The notes under the pieces were generated by a model. It was not told the origin of the DNA and searched no databases. It worked only from the letters and a program-made list of their open reading frames with translations. Below, piece after piece: positions 1 through 5,579 of a DNA stretch of 12,192 nt. The first letter of the stretch is position 1. The number at the start of each line of letters is the position of its first letter. This DNA comes from CAYNOZ01 sp964398955 (GTDB taxonomy: Archaea; Methanobacteriota_B; Thermococci; Thermococcales; CAYNOZ01), in assembly GCA_964398955.1 (NCBI GenBank), contig CAYNOZ010000045.1:1-12192 (forward strand). The letters are read 5' to 3'. Both the position numbers and the translations under genes were made by a program.

Positions 1-228
1 GATCATTCGTTAGAATATGCTGATTTTGAAGGCGTGATTGAGGAGGGGAATTATGGTGCAGGTGAAGTTGAATTATGGGACAAAGGAGTTTATGAAGAGA
101 TTAAATGGAAGGAAAACGAGATAATTATTGATTTGAATGGAGATAAGCTTGATGGTAGATATGTTCTAATTAGGTTTCAGCCAGAGGAAGATCCTGATAA
201 CTGGTTGTTTTTTAAGAAAAAAGATTAG
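1..228 (+). CDS. LigD-type DNA 3'-phosphoesterase (PE) domain protein, 3' part only
   Basis: The window opens inside this gene; 75 codons remain before the TAG stop. The visible start DHSLEYADFEGVIEEGNYGA matches the signature block of the 3'-phosphoesterase domain of LigD (in bacterial LigD roughly DHPLEYADFEGVIPEGEYGAG). The family's catalytic His and Tyr correspond to H2 and Y6 of this fragment. The end (GRYVLIRF, then NWLFFKKKD) is the usual domain C-terminus (GRWVLVR...WLLIKKRD). Family knowledge: the domain removes 3'-phosphate and ribonucleotides from DNA ends before ligation in non-homologous end joining, and in archaea it often occurs as a stand-alone protein. No ligase or polymerase domain follows, because the gene ends here, so this is either a stand-alone PE protein or the C-terminal domain of something longer. 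The HAD gene starts 8 bases downstream, so the two are probably cotranscribed. Confidence 0.85.
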   Translation, partial: DHSLEYADFEGVIEEGNYGAGEVELWDKGVYEEIKWKENEIIIDLNGDKLDGRYVLIRFQPEEDPDNWLFFKKKD

Positions 229-232
229 GTGG
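227..232 (+). promoter_or_regulatory. Ribosome binding site deciding a TTG start
   Basis: AGGTGG lies just before TTG at 237, overlapping the preceding stop codon, with a 4-base spacer. No ATG or GTG exists between it and the HAD motif I, which must begin by codon 7, so TTG is the only sensible start. Confidence 0.55.
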
Positions 233-236
233 TTAT

Positions 237-878
237 TTGACGGATAAAATTATTTCATTTGATGCGGATGGAACTTTAGTTAAAAGGGATTTAGTGGATA
301 AATTTTGGTTCGAGGAAGTACCTCGTCTATATGCTGATGAACATGATATAGATCAAGATGAGGCTCTGGATAAGGTTAGATCCAGTTATAAAGAGGTTGG
401 TCCGAGTGATATAAGGTGGTATTTGCCAGATTATTGGTTTAATAGGTTCGAAATACCTGGTGATCCTGAATCTATTATTGAAAATATTAAACATGTTAAA
501 GAGGTTTATAATGATGCTTTAGATGTTCTTGATTATTTTGAAAATGAATATAAATTGATTGTGATTTCAAATGCGCCTAGGGAGTTTTTAGATGTTCAGT
601 TAAAAGAGATTGAAGATTACTTTTCGGTAATTTATTCCTGTGTGACGGATTTAAAGAGAGTTAAGAAGGATTCAACGGTTTATGAAATAGTTTTGGATCA
701 AATCAGTTCGAATCCTGGAGATATGATCCATGTTGGTGATGACTTTAAGTTTGATTATAAGGCTCCTAAGGAAATTGGTATTGAATCATATTTCATTGAT
801 AGAGAACGGAATTATCCAGAAAAAAATGGTATTTTAAGAGATTTAAGAGATTTAAAGGATATTTTAAATTCTAATTAA
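237..878 (+). CDS. HAD-superfamily hydrolase (phosphatase-like)
   Basis: This 213-residue protein carries the haloacid dehalogenase motifs in order. Motif I is FDADGT at residues 8-13, with D9 as nucleophile and D11 as acid/base. A helical cap follows at about residues 20-95, then motif II VISNAP near residue 107, and a motif III lysine in the KRVKKDS segment near residue 143. Motif IV is VGDDFKFD near residue 165, with the Asp residues that hold Mg2+. This arrangement is that of subfamily I phosphatases such as phosphoglycolate phosphatase-like enzymes. The family usually hydrolyses small phosphorylated metabolites in the cytoplasm; the substrate cannot be read from the sequence. The start is TTG with a GGTGG ribosome site. 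It sits directly behind the DNA-end phosphoesterase gene, but a role in DNA repair would be inference only. It converges with the chelatase-like gene at 923. Confidence 0.85.
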   Translation: MTDKIISFDADGTLVKRDLVDKFWFEEVPRLYADEHDIDQDEALDKVRSSYKEVGPSDIRWYLPDYWFNRFEIPGDPESIIENIKHVKEVYNDALDVLDYFENEYKLIVISNAPREFLDVQLKEIEDYFSVIYSCVTDLKRVKKDSTVYEIVLDQISSNPGDMIHVGDDFKFDYKAPKEIGIESYFIDRERNYPEKNGILRDLRDLKDILNSN

Positions 879-920
879 CTAATTATTGGTTGGTGGATTC
901 GATGCTTTCGATAATTTCTT

Positions 921-936
921 CACTAAAAGTTTAGTG
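921..936. terminator. Perfect palindrome between convergent genes
   Basis: CACTAAA and TTTAGTG form a 7-base-pair inverted repeat with a 2-base centre. It lies 43 bases after the HAD stop and overlaps the last codons and stop of the convergent chelatase-like gene. It could fold in transcripts from both strands. No T-run follows on either strand, so a terminator role is a weak inference. Confidence 0.25.
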
Positions 937-1303
937 ATCTTCTTGCTCTTTCTAATATTGGGTCGAGTAAGAAATCATCGTATCCTATTGGTTTTCCGTA
1001 GATTATTTCTTTTCCATTAATTTTTTTTCGTCTTCCTTTTAGTCCTATTTTATCTGGAATTATTTTTTCATTAGTTTCGTTCCATTCGAGTGAGAATGGT
1101 ATTATTAGAATCGTTTCTAAATTGATTTTTTCTAAATTTAATTGTTTTATTGTCTTATTTTCAATTAATTTGTATTTTACTTCCCCATATAAGTTTTTTT
1201 GTTTTATTAGGTTTGTATATCTTTCTAGTAGTTGTTCTTTTTCTGATTCTTTGTGATTTTTTTCTCCTATTAAAATTAGGGCTGTTTCTTTTTTTTCTTT
1301 CAT
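923..1303 (-). CDS. CbiX-like (sirohydrochlorin chelatase fold) protein lacking the usual histidines
   Basis: This 126-residue protein has the length and layout of the short archaeal CbiX chelatase. A first beta strand ALILIGEKN lies at residues 8-16. A helix with ERYTNLIKQ follows, then the strand ETILIIPFSL at about 63-72, a loop ending KIIPDKIGL, and a last block IIYGKPIGYDDFLLDPILER like the YAPPLG...LL..L.ER end of CbiX. Known CbiX enzymes insert Co2+ or Ni2+ into tetrapyrroles using a His in GHGS after the first strand and another in a G.HT..DIP motif. Here these read GEKN and WNETNEKIIP, so both ligands are absent. It may therefore be a non-catalytic relative or have another function; I infer homology from the pattern only. 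The ATG follows a GGTGA ribosome site. Codons are T- and A-rich, like its neighbours. Confidence 0.55.
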   Translation of the reverse strand: MKEKKETALILIGEKNHKESEKEQLLERYTNLIKQKNLYGEVKYKLIENKTIKQLNLEKINLETILIIPFSLEWNETNEKIIPDKIGLKGRRKKINGKEIIYGKPIGYDDFLLDPILERARRSLNF

Positions 1304-1309
1304 CCAAAC

Positions 1310-1315
1310 TCACCT
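1310..1315 (-). promoter_or_regulatory. Ribosome binding site of the CbiX-like gene
   Basis: On the minus strand AGGTGA lies 6 bases before ATG at 1303. It supports that start over the internal ones. Confidence 0.5.
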
Positions 1316-1342
1316 GGTTTAATTATCCAGGATATTTTATCC
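1313..1342. repeat. Two overlapping inverted repeats upstream of the CbiX-like gene
   Basis: CCTGG (1313-1317) pairs with CCAGG (1327-1331), and GGATA (1330-1334) pairs with TATCC (1338-1342). They lie between the start codon and a likely minus-strand TATA element (TTAAATTTATG, plus-strand 1346-1356), around the expected transcription start. They could be an operator or a leader hairpin; only the symmetry is seen. Confidence 0.25.
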
Positions 1343-1345
1343 AGC

Positions 1346-1356
1346 CATAAATTTAA
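1346..1356 (-). promoter_or_regulatory. Possible TATA element for the CbiX-like gene
   Basis: Read on the minus strand this is TTAAATTTATG, about 45 bases before the ATG at 1303. A transcript from here would have a leader of about 20 bases that includes the GGTGA ribosome site. AT-rich surroundings make such matches common, so support is modest. Confidence 0.3.
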
Positions 1357-1597
1357 GACTTACGATCACCAAATCAATGTAATGCAATCCTACCTAGAAA
1401 ATGATGTTCTTTGATTCGCAGATAATAGCTAAAATATTCTATAAAGTTAAATAAGAATATAAAATTGGTTTTTTTAAAAAATAAATATATTTGAAACATC
1501 AAATAATAAGCTTAGCTTCATAACTACAGATAAGTATATAATATTTTAATTCAATATTAAATAAATTCAACCAAGCTTATATCTTCAAGGTGAAAAA
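1357..1597. other. Intergenic region without recognised gene
   Basis: This forms most of the 294-base gap between the divergent CbiX-like and small membrane-protein genes. It is very AT-rich. It contains a T7 run followed by A6 (about 1469-1481), stops in all frames, and the promoter and ribosome site of the next gene at its right end. No tRNA-like fold or sizable open frame was seen. Confidence 0.5.
1535..1541 (+). promoter_or_regulatory. Likely TATA box for the 64-codon membrane-protein gene
   Basis: TATATAA with flanking AAG upstream lies about 60 bases before the TTG at 1598. Archaeal spacing predicts a start near 1562 and a leader of about 35 bases that includes the AGGTGA ribosome site. 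A second candidate, CTTATATC near 1575-1582, is too close to leave room for that site. Confidence 0.35.
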
Positions 1598-1792
1598 TTG
1601 CCTTTCAGGCAAAGAAAGAATTTATGTGAACATTCAGTAATAGTTCTTTTATTTGGAGTTATATTATTATATTACGGATCCAGATCTCCTCTGCTAAGTT
1701 TTATAGGGAAGAATCTAATTCTTGCCGGCTTCATATTAGTAATTGCATGTATTATTCAAACCATAAGACTAAAAACAGAACTAATTAAATAA
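1598..1792 (+). CDS. Small two-helix membrane protein, unknown function
   Basis: I do not recognise this 64-residue protein. It has a basic start (residues 2-8 include two Arg and one Lys), a first hydrophobic helix at about residues 14-26 (VIVLLFGVILLYY), and a short polar turn RSPLLSFIGKN. A second helix follows at about 38-54 (LNLILAGFILVIACII region), with a charged C-terminal tail holding three Lys and one Arg. This suggests two membrane spans with both ends in the cytoplasm. The start is TTG at 1598, chosen because AGGTGA (1588-1593) sits 4 bases upstream, the same arrangement as at the HAD gene. Its stop ends one base before the convergent RNase gene. The frame stays open through hydrophobic codons and has its own signals, so I think it is real. 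Confidence 0.55.
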   Translation: MPFRQRKNLCEHSVIVLLFGVILLYYGSRSPLLSFIGKNLILAGFILVIACIIQTIRLKTELIK

Positions 1793-3307
1793 CTAAGAAT
1801 TTTCCAACTTACTAACCCGATCTTCAAGCTCTCTAACCCTCCTTCTTAATGCTTCTAACTCATTACCTGTTTCCTCTAAATTAATTGAAATTTTTTCGCC
1901 AATCTCAGTAAATTCTACTTTAGCATCTAAATTCGAACTTAAATGTCCCTTCAATTCCTTCATAGGATCCTTACCACCATGAATCAAATAAATTTTAGAA
2001 GCCTTTGTTTTACGAGCGAAATCTAGCAACCCATTAGCATCAGCATGTGCAGACAATCCCTTTATATTCTCCACCCAATCAGTTGGAACCTTAATGGATT
2101 TCTCATGAAATCCATATTCTCCATCAGAAGGATTATCAGAATCATTAGGATGCATCAAAGCAGTAACATTAACATCAGCATACTTCTCCCCCTCGTCAAC
2201 TGAACCCAAAATCTTTCTTCCAACCGTATCCTCAGCTTGATATCCTGTAAAGATTATATTGCCACTATCATATCTTTCAACCAATCTAATCAAGTAATAG
2301 GGAGACCAACCCCCTTCTAACATTCCAGAAGGCGCTATAACAATATTAGGTTTAACACCATCAAAAATTTTATCTCTATCCCTATTATTTTCAGGTTTAT
2401 AAGACCTATCTGGTAAAAATGGTTCAGCATCTCCACTATTTAGCTTATAATTAAGTAAACTCTCATTCATATACTCATGAGTCGCAAATGAATTATAAAC
2501 AGTCATTGAATCACTGATCATCCCATCGTATATAATCTCAGTATTCCTAGGAATCTCATGCTCCCTCTCCCTCAAAAGTTGTAAAATTTCCTGAGAACGA
2601 CCAACCGCAAATGTTGGAATTAGAACAGGTTCTCCATTTCTCACAGCCTCAATTATAGAATCGAATAATTTAGTCCTTGTATCGGAAATTGAGGGATGTT
2701 GTAATGTATCTCCATATGTAGACTCTAGAAATAAAAAATTAGATCTTGATGGATCCTCTAAACCCTTTAAATGAGTGCTTCTACCACCTATATCGCCAGA
2801 AAAAATGAGATTTTGATTTCCAACTTTCAAATTTAACCAAGCACTTCCTAATAAATGTCCTGAACTTCTAAACTCGACAGAAATATCTTTTATTGAATGA
2901 GATCCAAATCCAAGTGTTTTAAACCTCTTAAGAACGGAATCAACGTGACCTTCATCATACTTCTGTTTCCTTCGATATTCCTCACATTCCAACTTATGAA
3001 GTTTTAAACTATCCCATAACAAAACTTTAGCTAACGCTGCAGTTGGAGGAGTTAAATAAATACTTGCTCCATCTTTTAAATAATTTTTACTTTCTAGAAC
3101 CGGTAAGGATCCTATATGATCTATATGAGCATGTGTAACAAATACTGCGTCAACTTGTTTAGAACTAAGATCCTGAAAATCTGGATACTTTACCGGATCA
3201 TCTTGTTTAATCCCGCAATCTATCAAATAATCGGCAGAACCCGTACTCAAATGGTAACAACTTCTTCCGACTTCTTGTGCTCCTCCTCTAATTTTAACAT
3301 AAACCAT
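1793..3307 (-). CDS. Metallo-beta-lactamase/beta-CASP ribonuclease, archaeal CPSF2-like
   Basis: This 504-residue protein has all the metal-site motifs of CPSF-type RNases. They are LIDCG (28-32), THAHIDH (58-64, with H59, H61, D63, H64), SGHLLGSAW with H151, FSGDIG with D172, LSAHAD with H421, and YLIHGG with H443. The beta-CASP cap lies between, with ESTYGD (195-200), IPTFAVGRSQE (230-240) and APSGMLEGG (325-333). It starts directly with the MBL fold and has no KH domains, so it matches the aCPSF2-like group rather than the KH-bearing termination factor aCPSF1/FttA. Known relatives cut or trim RNA from the 5' end with two Zn2+ ions in the cytoplasm. The last 26 residues (ELEALRRRVRELEDRVSKLE) form heptads with Leu/Val at a/d, an extra coiled coil probably for self-association. 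The ATG at 3307 lies about 30 bases from a TATA-like element, so the mRNA may be nearly leaderless. Confidence 0.9.
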   Translation of the reverse strand: MVYVKIRGGAQEVGRSCYHLSTGSADYLIDCGIKQDDPVKYPDFQDLSSKQVDAVFVTHAHIDHIGSLPVLESKNYLKDGASIYLTPPTAALAKVLLWDSLKLHKLECEEYRRKQKYDEGHVDSVLKRFKTLGFGSHSIKDISVEFRSSGHLLGSAWLNLKVGNQNLIFSGDIGGRSTHLKGLEDPSRSNFLFLESTYGDTLQHPSISDTRTKLFDSIIEAVRNGEPVLIPTFAVGRSQEILQLLREREHEIPRNTEIIYDGMISDSMTVYNSFATHEYMNESLLNYKLNSGDAEPFLPDRSYKPENNRDRDKIFDGVKPNIVIAPSGMLEGGWSPYYLIRLVERYDSGNIIFTGYQAEDTVGRKILGSVDEGEKYADVNVTALMHPNDSDNPSDGEYGFHEKSIKVPTDWVENIKGLSAHADANGLLDFARKTKASKIYLIHGGKDPMKELKGHLSSNLDAKVEFTEIGEKISINLEETGNELEALRRRVRELEDRVSKLENS

Positions 3308-3332
3308 ACTACCAATATCAAAAAAGACTCGA

Positions 3333-3342
3333 TATTTTTAAA
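3333..3342 (-). promoter_or_regulatory. TATA-like element for the beta-CASP RNase gene
   Basis: Read on the minus strand this is TTTAAAAATA, centred about 31 bases before the ATG at 3307. That spacing predicts transcription starting within a few bases of the start codon, consistent with only a weak GGTAG ribosome site there. Confidence 0.4.
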
Positions 3343-3415
3343 TTATCTATGATCGATCTTAACGATTTTAATTATTACTTTAAATGATTTTTTTACAAAA
3401 TGTTTGATAAAAAAA

Positions 3416-3423
3416 TTTTTATA
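3416..3423 (+). promoter_or_regulatory. Likely TATA box for the 58-codon membrane-protein gene
   Basis: TTTTTATA is preceded by an A-rich stretch and lies about 58 bases before ATG 3478. It would give a leader of about 30 bases containing the GGGGT ribosome site at 3467-3471. It faces away from the RNase gene's promoter in a 170-base divergent region. Confidence 0.4.
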
Positions 3424-3477
3424 GGTTAAATTATTCGTTTCAATAAGGCTTAAGAAATTAAAAATTGGGGTATTCTG

Positions 3478-3654
3478 ATGGAATCTGTCTTAGTGTTAAT
3501 TGGATTATTTGTTTTGCTAATAGGGGTTGGTTCGTTGTTTTATCCAAGATTAGTAGGTTTGATAAATCTACCTTTTGGGAATAGGAGTACTAAATCGATC
3601 ACTTCTATAGTAATCGGTATTATAATTATTTTGATAGGATTATTTATCGGATAA
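3478..3654 (+). CDS. Small two-helix membrane protein, unknown function
   Basis: This 58-codon gene begins with ATG and GGGG seven bases upstream. The protein has a first hydrophobic helix at about residues 4-21 (VLVLIGLFVLLIGVGSLF), then a connector with YPRLVGLINLPFGNRSTK. A second helix lies at about 41-57 (ITSIVIGIIIILIGLFI), ending with Gly at the stop. The connector has three basic and no acidic residues, so it is probably cytoplasmic. I do not recognise the family. Halves with FYPRL after a glycine-rich helix occur in several small archaeal and bacterial membrane proteins of unknown role. It is the last gene before the lysine locus and is separated from it by T-rich termination sequence, so it is probably not part of that operon. 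Confidence 0.6.
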   Translation: MESVLVLIGLFVLLIGVGSLFYPRLVGLINLPFGNRSTKSITSIVIGIIIILIGLFIG

Positions 3655-3677
3655 GTTATTGTTCGTTTTAATATCTG

Positions 3678-3732
3678 TTTTTTGTAGTTAATATTTCTTA
3701 TATTTTGTTTTTTGGTACTCAATTTTATTTTT
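3678..3732 (+). terminator. T-rich termination region
   Basis: T6 at 3678-3683, TTTTG plus T6 at 3703-3713, and TTTTATTTTT at 3723-3732 follow the small membrane-protein gene. Several T-runs without a stem are the typical archaeal U-rich terminator. They would insulate the lysine operon promoter just downstream. Confidence 0.5.
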
Positions 3733-3756
3733 ACCGTATGAAATGGTTATGAATTA

Positions 3757-3773
3757 ACCAAAAGGTTTATATA
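3757..3773 (+). promoter_or_regulatory. Strong archaeal promoter (BRE + TATA) of the lysine locus
   Basis: ACCAAAAGG (3757-3765, purine-rich BRE) directly precedes TTTATATA (3766-3773), a near-consensus archaeal promoter. Transcription should begin at about 3792-3799. The first gene I can name, lysT, begins about 620 bases later. The same CAAAAGG core occurs ahead of lysW at 7113. Confidence 0.75.
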
Positions 3774-3799
3774 TGGGTAAAGATTCTGTTAATGTATAA

Positions 3800-4435
3800 T
3801 TGCGGGTGATTATATTAAGGGAAATAAGGTTGCAAGAGCTATCTATGAAGAGAATTGGGTTTTGTCCCATGAAAAGTACCCGTTTATTCAGAATACTGAG
3901 AGATTTGATTCTTCTATTTGTAATTAGATTTAGATCCATGAGGTCAAATGTTCCCGCTCTGAAAACTTTTCTTTTAGGTAGGTTTCAAGACTATCTAAGG
4001 ATAAAATTGAATATTAACTTCTCTAGGATTGTGAATCTATTTAAATTCCGAGTAGTTTTTAAAGTGGTTTCTGGAAATCATAGTTCGAGATCAAGGAATT
4101 TTCTTAATTTATTTAACCTAGATTTCGTTCAATTACCATTGATAATTGTTAGAGATGTGAAAATAACGAACTTACTTTTGAAGCAATATCTTAGTATTTG
4201 TTTGAAAGGAAGAGAATTTATTACAAAAGTTTTTCCCATTAGGTTTAAAGCAGGTATTTTAAGTTTTATAAGTTTAAATAGGATAAATTTTAATGAAAAA
4301 ATGTTTAAAGAGTTTTTAAAAAAATTTAAATCTCTTAAAGTATCTGTTTTAGATTTCAGGTTATTGAAATTAAAGAATAGGAAAATTAATTTTAAAAGTT
4401 TAGGTTTGGAGGTATTTTATGCCAACGATTGTTGA
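3800..4435 (+). CDS. Unrecognised basic open frame ahead of lysT, possibly a relic
   Basis: A frame is open for 211 codons from TTG 3800 to TGA 4435, overlapping the lysT start by 17 bases. Nothing in it matches a family I know. The product is rich in Arg, Lys, Leu, Ile and Phe and very poor in Asp and Glu, the opposite of its acidic neighbours. No clear start exists: TTG 3800 would be leaderless from the promoter at 3757, GTG 3806 and ATG 3845 lack good ribosome sites. The first 40 codons look more coding-like in another frame, 3799-3921, which would read GDYIKGNKVARAIYEEN and then stop. By eye, codon-position bias after 3930 is weak in all frames. It may be a real basic protein, a decayed first gene of the operon, or a long mRNA leader. 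I tested it for homocitrate synthase and found no catalytic motif. Such a long open stretch in AT-rich DNA is unlikely by chance. Confidence 0.3.
   Translation: MRVIILREIRLQELSMKRIGFCPMKSTRLFRILRDLILLFVIRFRSMRSNVPALKTFLLGRFQDYLRIKLNINFSRIVNLFKFRVVFKVVSGNHSSRSRNFLNLFNLDFVQLPLIIVRDVKITNLLLKQYLSICLKGREFITKVFPIRFKAGILSFISLNRINFNEKMFKEFLKKFKSLKVSVLDFRLLKLKNRKINFKSLGLEVFYANDC
4407..4411 (+). promoter_or_regulatory. Ribosome binding site of lysT
   Basis: GGAGG lies 7 bases before ATG 4419, inside the end of the basic open frame. It fixes the lysT start at 4419. Confidence 0.6.
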
Positions 4436-5579
4436 AGATATTTTAGAAGCTAAGACTGGAGAATCAGTCATAAGGGAAGTAGATGTGACATATGGGCACG
4501 ATGCGACAATGCCTTTAGTTATTAAGTCATTCAAAGAAGAATTTAATCAAGTACAGAAGCCTGAGGACACTTACGTGTTTTTCGATCATGTTTATCCTTC
4601 TTCTTCTGTAGATTATTCAGATCTGCAGAATGAAATTAGAGAATTTGCAGAATCTCAAAACATAAATCTATTTGAGGGAGAGGGAATTTGCCATCAAGTG
4701 GCTGCAGAAAAAGGTCTTGCTGAGGATGCGGATATAATTGTGGGTGCGGATTCTCATACTCCTACTCTAGCGGCCTTTGGAACATTTTCTGTAGGTATGG
4801 GAGCTACAGATGTTGCAGTTATCCTTGGAACAGGTAAAACCTGGCTAAAAGTTCCTGAAAGTCTGAAGGTGAACTTGGAAGGGAAATTAGGAGATAACAT
4901 AACCGCTATGGACACAATTATGAGACTAATGCAGAAACTTGAAGGCTTCAACATGAATTATAAAGCTTTAGAATTCTTTGGAAGTCATAGGAATATGCCT
5001 ATGGATGAAAAATTAACTTTATCTAACTTTAGCGCAGAAACTAATGCGAAAACTGGGATTTTAAACGATGGAACCCATGAAGGAGATGGAAATTACCTCA
5101 AAGAAATAAATATTGAATTAGGTGATATAGAACCCTTGTTATCTCTACCGCATCACCCAACTAATGTGGATTCAGTTTCAGACAATTCCAGAAAGATAGA
5201 TCAGGTTTTCATTGGATCCTGTACTAATGGCAGATATGAACACATTAAAAGAGCTGCTGAAATCTTGGAAGGAGAAGAAACTAAGGTAAGAACTTTAGTA
5301 GGTCCTGCCTCAAGAAATATCTACAACAAAATGCTTGAAGAAGGGATCGCAGAAACTCTTAATGAAGCAGGAGCAACCATATTACCACCAGGTTGTGGAC
5401 CTTGTCTAGGTAGGCATATGGGGGTTGCTGGAGAAGGTGACGTAATTCTAAGCACTAATAACAGAAACTTCCAAGGTAGAATGGGCTCTCCAAAGGCAGA
5501 AATATACTTGTCTAATCCTATTACAGCAGCTGTTAGTTCTTTATATGGTGAAATAACAAATCCGGAGGAGATATTATGA
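4419..5579 (+). CDS. lysT: Homoaconitase large subunit (LysT/HacA)
   Basis: This 386-residue protein belongs to the aconitase/isopropylmalate isomerase large-subunit family. It has GEGICHQVAAEKG near residue 90, GADSHTPTLAAFG near 108-120 and GMGATDVA near 126. The [4Fe-4S] cysteines are C268 in IGSCTNGR and C326 and C329 in PPGCGPCLG. With the small subunit it dehydrates homocitrate to homoaconitate and rehydrates it to homoisocitrate in the cytoplasm. The family also contains isopropylmalate isomerase (LeuC); I choose the lysine enzyme because lysW to lysK follow. At 386 residues it is a little short of the usual 415-425, mainly in the N-terminal region, with all catalytic blocks kept. Its TGA overlaps the small-subunit ATG by 4 bases (ATGA), which favours coupled translation of the two subunits. 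Confidence 0.85.
   Translation: MPTIVEDILEAKTGESVIREVDVTYGHDATMPLVIKSFKEEFNQVQKPEDTYVFFDHVYPSSSVDYSDLQNEIREFAESQNINLFEGEGICHQVAAEKGLAEDADIIVGADSHTPTLAAFGTFSVGMGATDVAVILGTGKTWLKVPESLKVNLEGKLGDNITAMDTIMRLMQKLEGFNMNYKALEFFGSHRNMPMDEKLTLSNFSAETNAKTGILNDGTHEGDGNYLKEINIELGDIEPLLSLPHHPTNVDSVSDNSRKIDQVFIGSCTNGRYEHIKRAAEILEGEETKVRTLVGPASRNIYNKMLEEGIAETLNEAGATILPPGCGPCLGRHMGVAGEGDVILSTNNRNFQGRMGSPKAEIYLSNPITAAVSSLYGEITNPEEIL

Noticed and set aside
1150..1350. Plus-strand hydrophobic 66-codon frame
   Set aside because: Antisense of the CbiX-like gene; its hydrophobic content comes from reading Lys/Glu-rich codons backwards.
1357..1597. Small RNA or tRNA in the intergenic gap
   Set aside because: No cloverleaf, conserved tRNA boxes or stable hairpin seen; AT-rich sequence with a T-run only.
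3116..3352. Plus-strand 78-codon frame
   Set aside because: Antisense to the start of the RNase gene, whose motifs there are certain.
3540..3722. Minus-strand 60-codon frame
   Set aside because: Overlaps the small membrane-protein gene and T-rich terminator; Lys/Ile-rich composition is that of reversed T-rich DNA.
3754..3939. Minus-strand 61-codon frame
   Set aside because: Runs across the strong plus-strand promoter and mirrors the coding-like plus frame; no signals of its own.
3800..4435. Homocitrate synthase or a fragment of it
   Set aside because: Too short (about 620 bases) and no DTTLRDGEQ, HxH metal motif or HSG/AGIH block in any of the three forward frames; a faint likeness near the end (INFNEKMFKEFLKKFKSL) is not enough.
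4754..4954. Minus-strand 66-codon frame
   Set aside because: Lies wholly within lysT, which has clear catalytic motifs.
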